The notes: a model not told the origin generated them from the letters alone. 64,000 bases of DNA from Streptomyces lucensis JCM 4490 (GCF_014650035.1 NZ_BMUE01000012.1:186001-250000); one strand, 5' to 3'; counted from the stretch's first letter, positions 17,930 to 26,763 are shown. A program made the numbers and translations.

Positions 17930-18783
17930 GGCCGCTCCCCGGTGCGGTGCTGCTCCGGGCTCACATGGTCGCCGCGGCCCGCGTGCCCGTGCTGCTCCGG
18001 CGTCCGGTGCAGGGGCTGGGGCCCGGGGGCGGCGCGCCGGTGCTGTTCGGGGGCTGGGCGCCGGTGCTGCTCCGGGCCTCCGTGGTGCGCGTGTCCGCGC
18101 TGCTCAGGCGCGTGCGGGGGGTGGTCCGCACCGGGGGGCCGGTGCTGCTCCGGTGGCCGGCGGCGGGCTTCCGCCGGGTCGTCCTGGCCGGAGTCGTCCG
18201 GGCGGCCCGGCTTGGGGCGGGCGCCCCAGCCCAGGTCGTTGCGCGGCTCGGCGGTTTCGGGGGCCGCGTCGGTCCGGCGGGCCAGCTCGGCCCAGACCAG
18301 CAGTCCGGGGCCGTGCTCCTGAGCGCCCCAGGCCCGGCACAGTGCGTCGACCAGGAACAGTCCCCTCCCGTGCTCCTCATCGGGCCGTTGCGCGGCGGTG
18401 TGAGGTTCGCCGGGGGCACAGCCCTCGTCGCGCACGGCAATGCGCACGGTGTCGTCGTGGTCGTGCAGCTCGCACACGACACGGCTGCTCGCGGTGTGCA
18501 CTATCGCGTTCGTGACCAGCTCGGACACGACCAGAGCGGCGTTGTCGCAGGTGTCCGCGCCCACCGACCAGCCGGTCAGCCGGGCGTGCGCCAGGCGTCT
18601 GGCCTGCGCGACGGAACCCGGATGCGCGGCCAGCTCGAAGCGGAACCCGCGCCGGGCGGCGCCTGCCGCGGGGGTCGCTCCCGCGCCCGCACCCGAACAT
18701 GCTCGAGCGGGGGAACTCCCATCGGCACCCAGACCGGAACGGTCTGCGGCGGCGTCTGTTCCTAAGGGCGGGGACGGCATCAC
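17926..18783 (-). CDS. HATPase_c (anti-sigma/serine kinase-like) protein with PEQH-repeat tail
   Basis: About 285 residues. The central domain (about residues 50-165) is a GHKL ATPase of the RsbW/SpoIIAB-like kind that is very common in Streptomyces. The N-box is DNAALVVSELVTNAIVH, a VRDEG motif follows, and the G-box is RGLFLVDAL. The C-terminal 75 residues are a His/Pro/Gln-rich tail with five PEQH copies and one PEQR. It is divergent from an HTH-DUF5753 gene and near a DUF397 gene. That trio is known from abaA/whiJ-like clusters. Start: GTG at 18783 or ATG at 18780; an upstream in-frame TTG is less likely. Confidence 0.8.
   Translation of the reverse strand: MMPSPPLGTDAAADRSGLGADGSSPARACSGAGAGATPAAGAARRGFRFELAAHPGSVAQARRLAHARLTGWSVGADTCDNAALVVSELVTNAIVHTASSRVVCELHDHDDTVRIAVRDEGCAPGEPHTAAQRPDEEHGRGLFLVDALCRAWGAQEHGPGLLVWAELARRTDAAPETAEPRNDLGWGARPKPGRPDDSGQDDPAEARRRPPEQHRPPGADHPPHAPEQRGHAHHGGPEQHRRPAPEQHRRAAPGPQPLHRTPEQHGHAGRGDHVSPEQHRTGERP
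17945..18154. repeat. Irregular repeats encoding PEQH motifs
   Basis: GGTGCTGCTCCGG or close variants recur at about 17945, 17989, 18040, 18063, 18099 and 18142 on the plus strand. In the HATPase reading frame they encode PEQH, with 20-45 bp of non-identical DNA between copies. Confidence 0.75.
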
Positions 18784-19007
18784 GCTTGCCACTATCTCCC
18801 CGCCGTGAACACTTGGCAAGTGTCACTCTGAAATTTGCAGAGTGCCATGTGACTCGGTCGAAGGCCGTGGCACACTGCTCGCAACAACACGTCAAGCGGC
18901 GCCAATTGGGGTCATCGGGGAACCGGACCGGTCTTCGAATGAACCTTCGAATGGCGCCGCAGGGCTGTCGGGAAACATTCGGCGGAGCTTTCGGTGGAGG
19001 TGGCAGC

Positions 19008-19868
19008 GTGAGCGAACCGCGGTCCGCGCCGACGGTGGGTCAGGTGGTCCTCGGCCGACGCCTGCTGGACCTGCGGGAACGCGCGGGGCTCAAGCGTGAG
19101 GAGGCCGCTCGCGTCCTGCGCGTCGCCCCCGCCACCGTCCGCCGCATGGAAATGGCCGAGGTCGCCCTCAAAATCCCCTACCTGCAACTCCTGCTGAAGG
19201 CTTACGGCGTCCCCGACGACGAGGCCGAGCTGTTCGTCCAGCTGGCCGAGGACGCCAATCGCCCCGGCTGGTGGCAGCGGTTCCACGACATCCTGCCGGG
19301 CTGGTTCTCCATGTACGTCAGCCTGGAGGGTGCCGCCGCCCTCATCCGCTCCTACGAGCCGCACTTCGTCCCCGGCCTGCTCCAGACCGAGGACTACGCG
19401 CGCGGGGTGCTGATGTCGGGCGCCATCGGCCAGACCAGCCCGGACGACATCGAGCGCCACGTCGCCCTGCGCATGCAACGCCAGGACCTGCTCACCCGTC
19501 CCGACGCCCCCCGCTTCTGGGCGGTGATGGACGAGACCGCCCTGCGCCGCCGGGTCGGCGGCCCGGAGGTGATGCGCGCGCAGGTCGACAAGTTGCTCGA
19601 GGCCACGAAGCTGCCCCATGTGACGCTCCAGGTGGCCCCGTTCGCCAACGGGCCCCACCCGGGGACGTACGGGCCCTTCGTGCTGTTCCGCTTTGCCATG
19701 TCAGAACTGCCGGACATGGTCTACAGCGAGTACCTGACCGGCGCCGTCTACCTGGACGCGCGCACCGAGGTGGCGACCCACCTCGAGGTCATGGACCGCA
19801 TGGCGGCGCAGGCCGCTACGGCACAACGCACGAAGGAGATCCTCCGGGATCTCCGCAAGGAGCTGTGA
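19008..19868 (+). CDS. HTH-XRE regulator with DUF5753 domain (WhiJ-like)
   Basis: 286 residues. An N-terminal XRE helix-turn-helix (about residues 12-65: LGRRLLDLRERAGLKREEAARVLRV, then TVRRMEMAEV) is followed by the DUF5753 domain. The latter is recognised by SYEPHFVPGLLQTEDYARGV, LRMQRQDLLTRPDAPRFWAVMDE and the C-terminal Asp/Glu-rich YLDARTEV. WhiJ-type proteins repress developmental genes in Streptomyces. The start is GTG with GGAGG 7 bp upstream. The stop codon is immediately followed by the ATG of the DUF397 gene. Confidence 0.9.
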   Translation: MSEPRSAPTVGQVVLGRRLLDLRERAGLKREEAARVLRVAPATVRRMEMAEVALKIPYLQLLLKAYGVPDDEAELFVQLAEDANRPGWWQRFHDILPGWFSMYVSLEGAAALIRSYEPHFVPGLLQTEDYARGVLMSGAIGQTSPDDIERHVALRMQRQDLLTRPDAPRFWAVMDETALRRRVGGPEVMRAQVDKLLEATKLPHVTLQVAPFANGPHPGTYGPFVLFRFAMSELPDMVYSEYLTGAVYLDARTEVATHLEVMDRMAAQAATAQRTKEILRDLRKEL

Positions 19869-20123
19869 ATGGATCGCATGAAGCCGCGCGGACGCGTCTA
19901 CAACGGCATGCCCGCGCGGGAGCTGGGCAGCGAGGGGTGGCACAAGCCCTGGAGCGGCGGCAACGGCGGGAACTGCCTGGAGGCGATGAAGCTGGCCGAC
20001 GGCCGGATCGCCGTACGCCAGTCGACCGACCCGGACGGGCCGGCGCTGATCTACACCACGGACGAGATGACCGCGTTCATCGAGGGCGCCAAGGCGGGTG
20101 AGGCCGACTTCCTGCTGTCCTGA
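19869..20123 (+). CDS. DUF397 small protein
   Basis: 84 residues of the DUF397 family. W..SGGNGGNCLEAM replaces the usual W-x-K-S-S-(x)-G-N-C-V-E pattern, with the RQSTDPDGPAL segment and the TTDEMTAFIEGAKAGEADFL C-terminus. The start is contiguous with the previous TGA, so translation is coupled to the WhiJ-like gene. DUF397 proteins are thought to antagonise the partner HTH-DUF5753 regulator. Here that is inferred from family and context. Confidence 0.9.
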   Translation: MDRMKPRGRVYNGMPARELGSEGWHKPWSGGNGGNCLEAMKLADGRIAVRQSTDPDGPALIYTTDEMTAFIEGAKAGEADFLLS

Positions 20124-20221
20124 ACCCGCCGGCGGCGCGGACGCGCCGAGCCGACGGGCATTTTGAGTGTGGGTCAACGCTTCAACAACCGCTCGCGACA
20201 ACCGCTCCGCAGGGAAACGCC

Positions 20222-20244
20222 AGGGGCCGCCGTCGGCGGCCCCT
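20222..20244. terminator. Bidirectional terminator between DUF397 and MocR genes
   Basis: AGGGGCCGCC, loop GTC, GGCGGCCCCT: a perfect 10-bp stem lying between two convergent genes. Confidence 0.8.
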
Positions 20245-20285
20245 CACGGCGCTTGCCCGCAGAGCCACCTCCGCCGCCCCTGCCG

Positions 20286-21707
20286 TCACTCCGGCGGCAG
20301 CACCCCGCACAGCGCCTCCAGCGCCGCCTCGTAGGCGTGTTCGGCGGCGGCCGCGTACCCCACCACCAGACCGTCACCCGCCGTCATGGACGACCGCGGG
20401 TGCCGGAACGCGGCGAGGCCGTCGAGGGCGATGCCCTGCCAGGCGGCGGCCTTCACCGTGGACCGCTCCGTCCCCGGCGGCAGCCGCAGTACCGCGTGCA
20501 GCCCGGCCGCGATCCCCGTCGCCCGGATGTGCGGTGCGTGCGCGGCGAGCGCGGCCACCAGCCGGTCGCGTCGGCGCCGGTACCGCTGCCGCATGCGCCG
20601 CACATGCCGGTCGTACGAACCCGAGACCACGAAGTCCGCGAGTGCGAGCTGGTCCGGCACGCTGGCCCAGGCCTCCCGCTCGCCCTTCGCCGCGAGGACG
20701 GGTTCGACATACCGCTCCGGCAGGACCATCCAGCCGAGCCGCAGCGCCGGTGACAGACTCTTGCTGACCGAGCCGAGGTGGATCACCCGCTCGGGATCGA
20801 GGCCCTGGAGCGCGCCGACGGGACGGCGGTCGTACCGGAACTCCCCGTCGTAGTCGTCCTCCAGCACCACCGCTTCCCGTGCCCGGGCCCAGTCGATCAC
20901 CGAGGCGCGGCGCCCGGGGTGCAGCGGGCCTCCGGTCGGGAACTGGTGCGCCGGCGTGAGCAGCACCGCCCGCTCCCGCCCCAGCTCCTCCACCCGTGCC
21001 CCGTCCTCGTCCAGCGGCAGCGGCCTCGTCGGCACACCGGCCGTAGCGAGCAGTCCCCGGTGGAAGCCCAGCCCGTACGACTCGACGCCCAGCGGACCGC
21101 GCAGCACTCCGCCCGCGCCCGCGCCGAACAGCAGCCGCAGCGCGTGAGCGAACCCCGAGCAGAGGACGATGCGGTCCGGCTCGGTACGCACCCCGCGCAC
21201 GCGTGCCAGGTACTCCGCCAGCGCCTCCCGCAACTCCCGGCGTCCGGCCGGGTCCCCAGGTCCGAACGCCTCGCTCGGCGCCGCCTGCAGCGCCCGCCGG
21301 TACGAGGCCGACCAGGCCGCCCGCGGGAACGCCGACGCGTCCGGCGCACCCTGCCGCAGATCGTGCCGCGGCCCACGCGCGCGTGCGGGCGTCCTCACCG
21401 GTGTCCTCACGGCGCGCCGCAGAGGTTCCACCCCCATCGCGACCCGCGTCCCCGAGCCCTGCCGGGCGGTCAGCCAGCCCTCCGCGACCAGTTCCGCGTA
21501 CGCGTCGGCCACCGTGTTGCGGGCCACGCCCAAATCCGCGGCGAGCGACCGGTACGGCGGCAGCCGGGTGCCCGGCACGAGCCGCCCGCTGCGGACGGCC
21601 TCCCGCAGCGCGCCGATCAGCGCCGCCCGCCGCCCGCCCGGCGCCGACAGTTCCAGGTGCAGGTCGATCCCGATCCGCTCCGCGGAATTGACCCATGAAT
21701 CCGTCAT
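20286..21707 (-). CDS. MocR/PdxR-type GntR regulator with aminotransferase domain
   Basis: 473 residues. A winged-helix GntR domain (about residues 12-80: LPPYRSLAADLGVARNTVADAY, GWLTARQGSGTRV) is joined to a fold-type I aminotransferase domain. The latter has ILEDDYDGEFRYD-type and GSVSKSLSPALRLGWM motifs, the Lys in SVSKSL being the PLP-binding residue. MocR proteins sense PLP or amine ligands and often control the divergent gene. Here that is an AhpD-like protein 46 bp away. The ATG start leaves no other room upstream. Confidence 0.93.
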   Translation of the reverse strand: MTDSWVNSAERIGIDLHLELSAPGGRRAALIGALREAVRSGRLVPGTRLPPYRSLAADLGVARNTVADAYAELVAEGWLTARQGSGTRVAMGVEPLRRAVRTPVRTPARARGPRHDLRQGAPDASAFPRAAWSASYRRALQAAPSEAFGPGDPAGRRELREALAEYLARVRGVRTEPDRIVLCSGFAHALRLLFGAGAGGVLRGPLGVESYGLGFHRGLLATAGVPTRPLPLDEDGARVEELGRERAVLLTPAHQFPTGGPLHPGRRASVIDWARAREAVVLEDDYDGEFRYDRRPVGALQGLDPERVIHLGSVSKSLSPALRLGWMVLPERYVEPVLAAKGEREAWASVPDQLALADFVVSGSYDRHVRRMRQRYRRRRDRLVAALAAHAPHIRATGIAAGLHAVLRLPPGTERSTVKAAAWQGIALDGLAAFRHPRSSMTAGDGLVVGYAAAAEHAYEAALEALCGVLPPE

Positions 21708-21715
21708 GGAAGTGC

Positions 21716-21729
21716 ACCCTACAGAGGGT
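21716..21729. promoter_or_regulatory. Inverted repeat in the mocR/ahpD-like divergent promoter
   Basis: ACCCT-acag-AGGGT lies between the two divergent starts, and a TAGGTT -10 (21742-21747) sits 6 nt before the downstream ATG. It is a candidate operator for the MocR regulator, judged only from position and symmetry. Confidence 0.45.
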
Positions 21730-21753
21730 CTTTCCGGGACCTAGGTTGAAGGC

Positions 21754-22287
21754 ATGACGACGAACACCACCGCAACCGCCCTGATCGACAACGCCGTTGA
21801 CGCCACCTCCGGGATCACCGAGGCCGAAGCCGCCCGCAGCCGCCTGGACTTCGCGAAGGCCGCCCCCAAGGTGTTCCGCGCCCTCGTCGGCTTCGACGCC
21901 GCCGCCCGCTCGGCCCTCGACCCCGCCCTGGTCGAACTGATCCAGATCCGTGCCTCCCACCTCAACCGCTGCGCCTACTGCCTCCACATGCACACCAACG
22001 ACGCCCGCAAGGCCGGCGAGAGCGAGGACCGGCTCCACATGGTCGCCGTCTGGCGCGAGGCCCGTCACTTCTTCACGCCGAGGGAGCAGGCGGCCCTCGC
22101 GCTGACGGAGGCGGTGACGCTGATCGCCGACGCAGGTGTCCCCGAGACCCTCTACGCCGAAGCCGCCGCGCACTTCACGGAGGAGGAGCTCGGCCACGTC
22201 CTCGCACTGATCCTCGCGATCAACACGTGGAACCGGGTGGCGCTGGCCACGGGCAAGGTGGCGGGGACGGACGAGCGGCGCCGCTGA
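21754..22287 (+). CDS. Carboxymuconolactone decarboxylase/AhpD-like protein
   Basis: 177 residues. The conserved ELIQIRASHLNRCAYCLHMHTNDARKAGE stretch contains the redox-active CxxC and the downstream His of the AhpD core. These all-alpha proteins act as alkyl hydroperoxidases or thiol-disulfide reductases. Probably leaderless (TAGGTT 6 nt before the ATG). It is divergent from the MocR gene, a pairing common in actinobacteria that suggests direct regulation. Confidence 0.9.
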   Translation: MTTNTTATALIDNAVDATSGITEAEAARSRLDFAKAAPKVFRALVGFDAAARSALDPALVELIQIRASHLNRCAYCLHMHTNDARKAGESEDRLHMVAVWREARHFFTPREQAALALTEAVTLIADAGVPETLYAEAAAHFTEEELGHVLALILAINTWNRVALATGKVAGTDERRR

Positions 22288-22391
22288 CGGCAGGCGTCCG
22301 CGAAGGGCCTGAGCAGCCCGGACCGCCGGTCATCGGGTCCGGGGCTCCGGCCGCGCGCCGCCTTCACACCCGCACCCGCACACCCCCGCCT

Positions 22392-23879
22392 TCACACCCT
22401 CATCGGCCGGTCGTTCGCGGAGACCGGGGCCGGCAGCCGCGAACTGCCCATGAGATACCGGTCCACGGCCGCGGCGACCGCCCGGCCCTCCGCGATCGCC
22501 CAGACGATGAGCGACTGCCCGCGTGCCGCGTCCCCGGCGGCGAACACCCCGGGGACATTGGTCGCGAAGCCGTCGTCCCGGGCGATCGTGCCGCGCGGTT
22601 CGAGCGTCAGCCCCAGCTGCTCGACCAGCCCGTCCTCCCGGTCGGGCCCGTGGAACCCGAGCGCGAGCAGCACGAGATCGGCGGGCAGCTCCCGCTCGGT
22701 GCCCGGCACCGGCTGCCGCCGCGCGTCGACCTCCATGAGATGCAGCGACCGCACATGGCCGCCGCCGTCCCCGGTGAGGTGGAGCGTGGACGCCGCGAAC
22801 AGCCGCGCGTCCGCGTCCGCCGACGGCGCCGTCCGCAGATCCCGCGCCTCCTCGTGCGCGGCCGACAAGCGGTAGATCTTCGGGTAGGTCGGCCACGGCT
22901 CGGTGTCCTCGTCGCGCTCGGCATCCGGCTGCGCGTAGATGTCCAGCTGGGTCACCGACGCCGCCCCCTCGCGCACCGCCGTCCCCAGGCAGTCCGCCCC
23001 GGTGTCGCCACCGCCGACGATCACGACGTGCTTGCCGGCCGCCGACAACGGCGAGGCCGCCAGATCTCCCTCGCACACCCGGTTGGCCAGCGGCAGATAC
23101 TCCATCGCCTGGTGTACGCCCTGCAACTCCCGCCCCGGTACGGGGAGTTCACGCCACGCCGTCGCACCCGTTGCCAGTACCACCGCGTCGTAGCGCGCCC
23201 GCAGATCCGCCGCCGGAACGTCCCGCCCGACTCCCGTGGACGGACGGAACCTGGTCCCCTCCGCGCGCATCTGCTCGATGCGGCGTTCCAGATGCCGCTT
23301 CTCCATCTTGAACTCGGGGATGCCGTACCGCATCAGCCCGCCGATACGGTCGTCCTTCTCGAACACGGCGACCGTGTGCCCCGCCCGGGTCAGCTGCTGT
23401 GCCGCGGCCAGTCCCGTGGGCCCGGAGCCGACGACGGCGACCGTCTTGCCCGACAGCCGGTCGGGAGGCCGTGCGGGAGTGAAGCCCTCCTCCCAGGCCC
23501 GGTCGGCGATCGCGCACTCCACGTTCTTGATGGTGACGGCCGGCTGGTTGATCGCCAGCACACACCCCGCCTCGCAGGGCGCGGGGCACAACCGGCCGGT
23601 GAACTCGGGGAAGTTGTTGGTGGCGTGCAGTCTGTCGCTCGCGGCCCGCCAGTCCTCCCGCGAAACCAGGTCGTTCCATTCTGGGATGAGATTGCCCAGG
23701 GGACAGGCCTGGTGGCAGAACGGGATGCCGCAGTCCATGCAGCGGTCGGCCTGCCTGCTGATGATGGGCAGCAGTGCGCCCGGGACGTACACCTCGTCCC
23801 AGTCCCGCACCCGCTCCTCGACGGGCCGCCGCGGCCACTCCTGGCGCGGTGTGGTCATGAACCCCTTGGGATCGGCCAT
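22392..23879 (-). CDS. gltD: Glutamate synthase small subunit-like NADPH oxidoreductase
   Basis: 495 residues. The N-terminal domain has two cysteine clusters for [4Fe-4S] centres (CMDCGIPFCHQACPLGN and CPAPCEAGC). It is followed by an FAD-binding GSGPTGLAAAQ motif, an NADPH-binding VIVGGGDTGADCLGTA motif, and the C-terminal GVFAAGDAARGQSLIVWAIAEG. In the holoenzyme GltD passes electrons from NADPH to GltB, which makes glutamate. No gltB lies next to it. It may therefore be a second GltD paralogue serving another partner. The start is ATG with GAGGAAG upstream. Confidence 0.88.
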   Translation of the reverse strand: MADPKGFMTTPRQEWPRRPVEERVRDWDEVYVPGALLPIISRQADRCMDCGIPFCHQACPLGNLIPEWNDLVSREDWRAASDRLHATNNFPEFTGRLCPAPCEAGCVLAINQPAVTIKNVECAIADRAWEEGFTPARPPDRLSGKTVAVVGSGPTGLAAAQQLTRAGHTVAVFEKDDRIGGLMRYGIPEFKMEKRHLERRIEQMRAEGTRFRPSTGVGRDVPAADLRARYDAVVLATGATAWRELPVPGRELQGVHQAMEYLPLANRVCEGDLAASPLSAAGKHVVIVGGGDTGADCLGTAVREGAASVTQLDIYAQPDAERDEDTEPWPTYPKIYRLSAAHEEARDLRTAPSADADARLFAASTLHLTGDGGGHVRSLHLMEVDARRQPVPGTERELPADLVLLALGFHGPDREDGLVEQLGLTLEPRGTIARDDGFATNVPGVFAAGDAARGQSLIVWAIAEGRAVAAAVDRYLMGSSRLPAPVSANDRPMRV

Positions 23880-24045
23880 GGTCGTCTTCCTCGCGTACGG
23901 GCACCTCAGGCACCGGGTGTACGACGGGCCGTGCGCCTTCGGGCGGCACTCTTCCGGCCACGATACGTCCGCACCGGCAGCCGCGCAGAGCGGTGGACAG
24001 CGCTTTCTCCGGAGTCTCGGACGGCACGGGTCCGCCCCTGCGCCC

Positions 24046-24741
24046 TCAGCCCACGTCCTCCCCGGGCTCCCGCCATGCCCGCAGCGCGCCGCGCACGGCG
24101 GGGGCGATGCGGCGCCGGGCCTCGTGGCGCGGCACCCCGGCCATCAGCAGCTGGTCGTACGGCGTGTCCACGTGCCGTACGGCTGCCACGACCGCCGAGA
24201 TCACCGCGTCGTCGGACAGCGCCCGCCCGGCCGCGCTGCGCCCGACCCGCCCGCTGCCCCGGACGGACGCGTGGGCGGCGATGGCGGCGGCCCGCTCGGC
24301 CGGACACCCGGGGAACAGCCGGAGGATCCCGGCCGCGAACGCCGCCGTGAACCGCTCGTCCTCCGCCGTCCTGCGCCGCGCGTCCCGCGCCCGCCGCCTG
24401 CGCCGCGCCTCGGCGTCGGCCAGACACCGCTCCTCGGCCCGGGCCAGCGCCGCCTCCTCGACCAGCACCCCCTGCCGTTCGTAGCGGCTCTTGCGCCGGT
24501 TGAACCGGACGACCACCACCGACAGCGTGCTCTCCTCCCGCGACCTGCGGGTCAGCGCCGTGTCACCGCGCGGCAGGAACACCAGGTGCCCGAGGTCGGC
24601 GCAGGCCAGGCAGCGCGGTGCTCCGTCCTCCAGCACGAGCAGCGACAGCGGACCGCGCCGGCAGGCGGCACACCGCTTGCCCTTCCGGGACTGGAAGACG
24701 ACAAGCCGACCGGGGGAAGGGGGAGTCGCTGGAAGCGCCAT
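24046..24741 (-). CDS. DUF2293 domain protein
   Basis: About 231 residues from the ATG at 24741. The N-terminal half has a C-x2-C pair (RCAACRRG) and a second (RCLACADLGHLVFLP), suggesting a zinc site, then an Arg-rich helix. The C-terminal half (FTAAFAAGILRLFPGCPAERA, then GRSAAGRALSDDAVISAVVAAVRHVDTPYDQLLM) is a DUF2293 match. DUF2293 also occurs in eukaryotic proteins and has no established function. The start is uncertain; an in-frame GTG lies 7 codons upstream. Confidence 0.78.
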   Translation of the reverse strand: MALPATPPSPGRLVVFQSRKGKRCAACRRGPLSLLVLEDGAPRCLACADLGHLVFLPRGDTALTRRSREESTLSVVVVRFNRRKSRYERQGVLVEEAALARAEERCLADAEARRRRRARDARRRTAEDERFTAAFAAGILRLFPGCPAERAAAIAAHASVRGSGRVGRSAAGRALSDDAVISAVVAAVRHVDTPYDQLLMAGVPRHEARRRIAPAVRGALRAWREPGEDVG

Positions 24742-24933
24742 AGGCGGTACATTCCCCGTCACGCCCCTGCCTCCCACGCCCGTGCCGCCCACGCCCGCGC
24801 CCCGCAGGCCGTACGCGGCACGCGGCCCCGCACACGGCACCCGCGCACGCCGCTGCACCGGAGCCCGGCTCCGTCCCCGTTCCTGTTCCCGTCCCCGCCC
24901 GCGCCCGACGGCCGCTCGGCCGCATTCGGCATC

Positions 24934-25575
24934 ATGGGCCCTGTGCGACTCGAAGCGATCACCTGGGACAGGCTCGCCGAACGGCTCGCGGACCGGCTGA
25001 CCGGTCTGGAGCCGGCCGACGGGGGCGCCTGGACGCGTGCCGGCTTCGACGGAGCCCCAGCCGCCCGCCCCGGCGAACTCGCCGAGCGTGTCGCGCAGGC
25101 GCTGCGCGTGCGCGGCAGGCCCTCACTCGTGGTCGGCACCGAGGGCTTCCTGCGCCCCGCCTCCCTGCGCCTGGAACACGGGCGACGGGACGCGGAGTCC
25201 TACTACAGCGAATGGTTCGACACCGCGGCCCTGTGGCGCGAGGTCTTCGGCCCGCTCGACCCCTCAGGCTCCGGCCGGGTCCTGCCCGACCTGTGGGACC
25301 CGGCCACCGACCGCGCCACCCGCAGCCCCTACGTCCCGCTGCCCCCCGGCGGGCTCCTGCTGCTGCACGGCCCCCTCCTGCTGCGTCACTGGTTCCCGTT
25401 CGACCTCAGCGTGCACGTCCTCCTCTCACCGGGCGCCCTGCGCCGGCGGACCCCGCAGGCCGACCACTGGACGCTCCCCGCCTTCGAGCGCTACGAGTCC
25501 GAGACGGACCCGGCCGCAACGGCGGACGTCCTGGTCCGCGCCGACGACCCGCGCCATCCCGCCTGGGGCGGCTGA
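24934..25575 (+). CDS. Uridine kinase-like protein with degenerate P-loop
   Basis: About 213 residues. The layout follows the uridine kinase-like proteins of Streptomyces: FLRPASLRLEHGRRDAESYYSEWFD, LPDLWDPATDRATRSPY, GGLLLLHGPLLLR. Where these should carry GxxGSGKS, this protein reads RAGFDGAPAARPGELAERV, without the Lys-Ser/Thr pair. ATP binding by a normal Walker A is therefore unlikely. The start may instead be the GTG at 24943, 7 nt after CATCAT, for a leaderless message. The function is uncertain. Confidence 0.7.
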   Translation: MGPVRLEAITWDRLAERLADRLTGLEPADGGAWTRAGFDGAPAARPGELAERVAQALRVRGRPSLVVGTEGFLRPASLRLEHGRRDAESYYSEWFDTAALWREVFGPLDPSGSGRVLPDLWDPATDRATRSPYVPLPPGGLLLLHGPLLLRHWFPFDLSVHVLLSPGALRRRTPQADHWTLPAFERYESETDPAATADVLVRADDPRHPAWGG

Positions 25576-25635
25576 TCGGGAAGGCCGCCCGGTGAGCCGG
25601 GCGCGGCGACCGCCGGAGCCGGGGGAAGGCGCCTC

Positions 25636-26763
25636 TCACAGCCAGCCGTTGCGCCGGAAACCCCGGTACAGCGCCACGCACGCCCCCGCCATCACGGACA
25701 TCACCACCGGATAGCCGAACCGCCAGTGCAGCTCCGGCATGTGGTCGAAGTTCATGCCGTACACCCCGCACACCATCGTCGGCACGGCGATCACCGCGGC
25801 CCATGCCGTGATCTTGCGCATGTCCTCGTTCTGCGCGACCGTCACCTGCGCGAGATGCGCCTGCAGGATGGAGTTGAGCAGTTCGTCGAACGCGGCGATC
25901 TGCTCCTTGGCCCTTGTCAGGTGGTCCAGCACGTCCCGGAAGTACGCCTGTATCTCCGGGGCCACGACCCGGATGGGCCGGGTGGCGAGATCCTCCACCG
26001 GCCGGACCAGCGGCATCACCGCCCGCTTGAGCTCCAGCAGTTCACGCTTCATCTGGTAGATGCGGCCCGGGTCGAGCCGTGCGCCGTTCTCCGAGAACAC
26101 CTCCGTCTCGACCTGGTCCATGTCGCCCTGCACCGCGTCCGTGACGCTCAGGTAGTCGTCGACGACGTGGTCGGCGATCGCGTGCAGCACCGCCGCCGGT
26201 CCCTTGGCGAGCTGACCCTGGTCCGCCTCCAGCTCCTCGCGCAGCGGCCCCAGTGAGCCGTGCCGGCCATGGCGCACCGTGATGACGAAGTCGCGGCCGG
26301 CGAACACCATGATCTCGCCGGTGTCCACCACCTCACTCGTCGCCGTCAGCTGCTCGTGCTCCACATAACAGACGGTCTTGAAGACCGCGAAGAGCGTGTC
26401 CCCGTAGTGCTCCAGTTTCGGCCGCTGGTGAGCCTCGACCGCGTCCTCCACCGCCAGCGGATGCAGGTCGAGCAGCTCGGCGACGCCCGCGAACTCGTCC
26501 TCCGTGGGCTCGTGCAGCCCGAGCCAGACGAACCCCTCGCCGCTCTTGCGCACCAGCCGCACGGCATCCACCAGGTCGGCGCATCCCGGCACGCGCACGC
26601 CGTCCTGGTACGTCACGCAGTTCACCACCGACGAGCCCAGCGGTGACCTGGCGGGATGGCTCAGGTCCACGCGCGGCCGCCGCCTGGCCAGCCGTGCCAC
26701 CCTGCGCAGGCCGCCTACCCTGCCCAGCCCCGTGACCTTCCGCAGATTCCCAGCCATGGTCAT
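25636..26763 (-). CDS. corA: CorA family magnesium/cobalt channel
   Basis: 375 residues. A large cytoplasmic N-terminal domain (funnel) ends in two closely spaced transmembrane helices at the C-terminus. The signature YGMNF loop sits between them (in AVPTMVCGVYGMNFDHMPEL). CorA pentamers move Mg2+ and sometimes Co2+ or Ni2+ across the inner membrane. The N-terminus is unusually basic (RRVARLARRRPRVDL). The ATG at 26763 has GAGGAG 6 bp upstream, and a second ATG lies two codons later. Confidence 0.93.
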   Translation of the reverse strand: MTMAGNLRKVTGLGRVGGLRRVARLARRRPRVDLSHPARSPLGSSVVNCVTYQDGVRVPGCADLVDAVRLVRKSGEGFVWLGLHEPTEDEFAGVAELLDLHPLAVEDAVEAHQRPKLEHYGDTLFAVFKTVCYVEHEQLTATSEVVDTGEIMVFAGRDFVITVRHGRHGSLGPLREELEADQGQLAKGPAAVLHAIADHVVDDYLSVTDAVQGDMDQVETEVFSENGARLDPGRIYQMKRELLELKRAVMPLVRPVEDLATRPIRVVAPEIQAYFRDVLDHLTRAKEQIAAFDELLNSILQAHLAQVTVAQNEDMRKITAWAAVIAVPTMVCGVYGMNFDHMPELHWRFGYPVVMSVMAGACVALYRGFRRNGWL

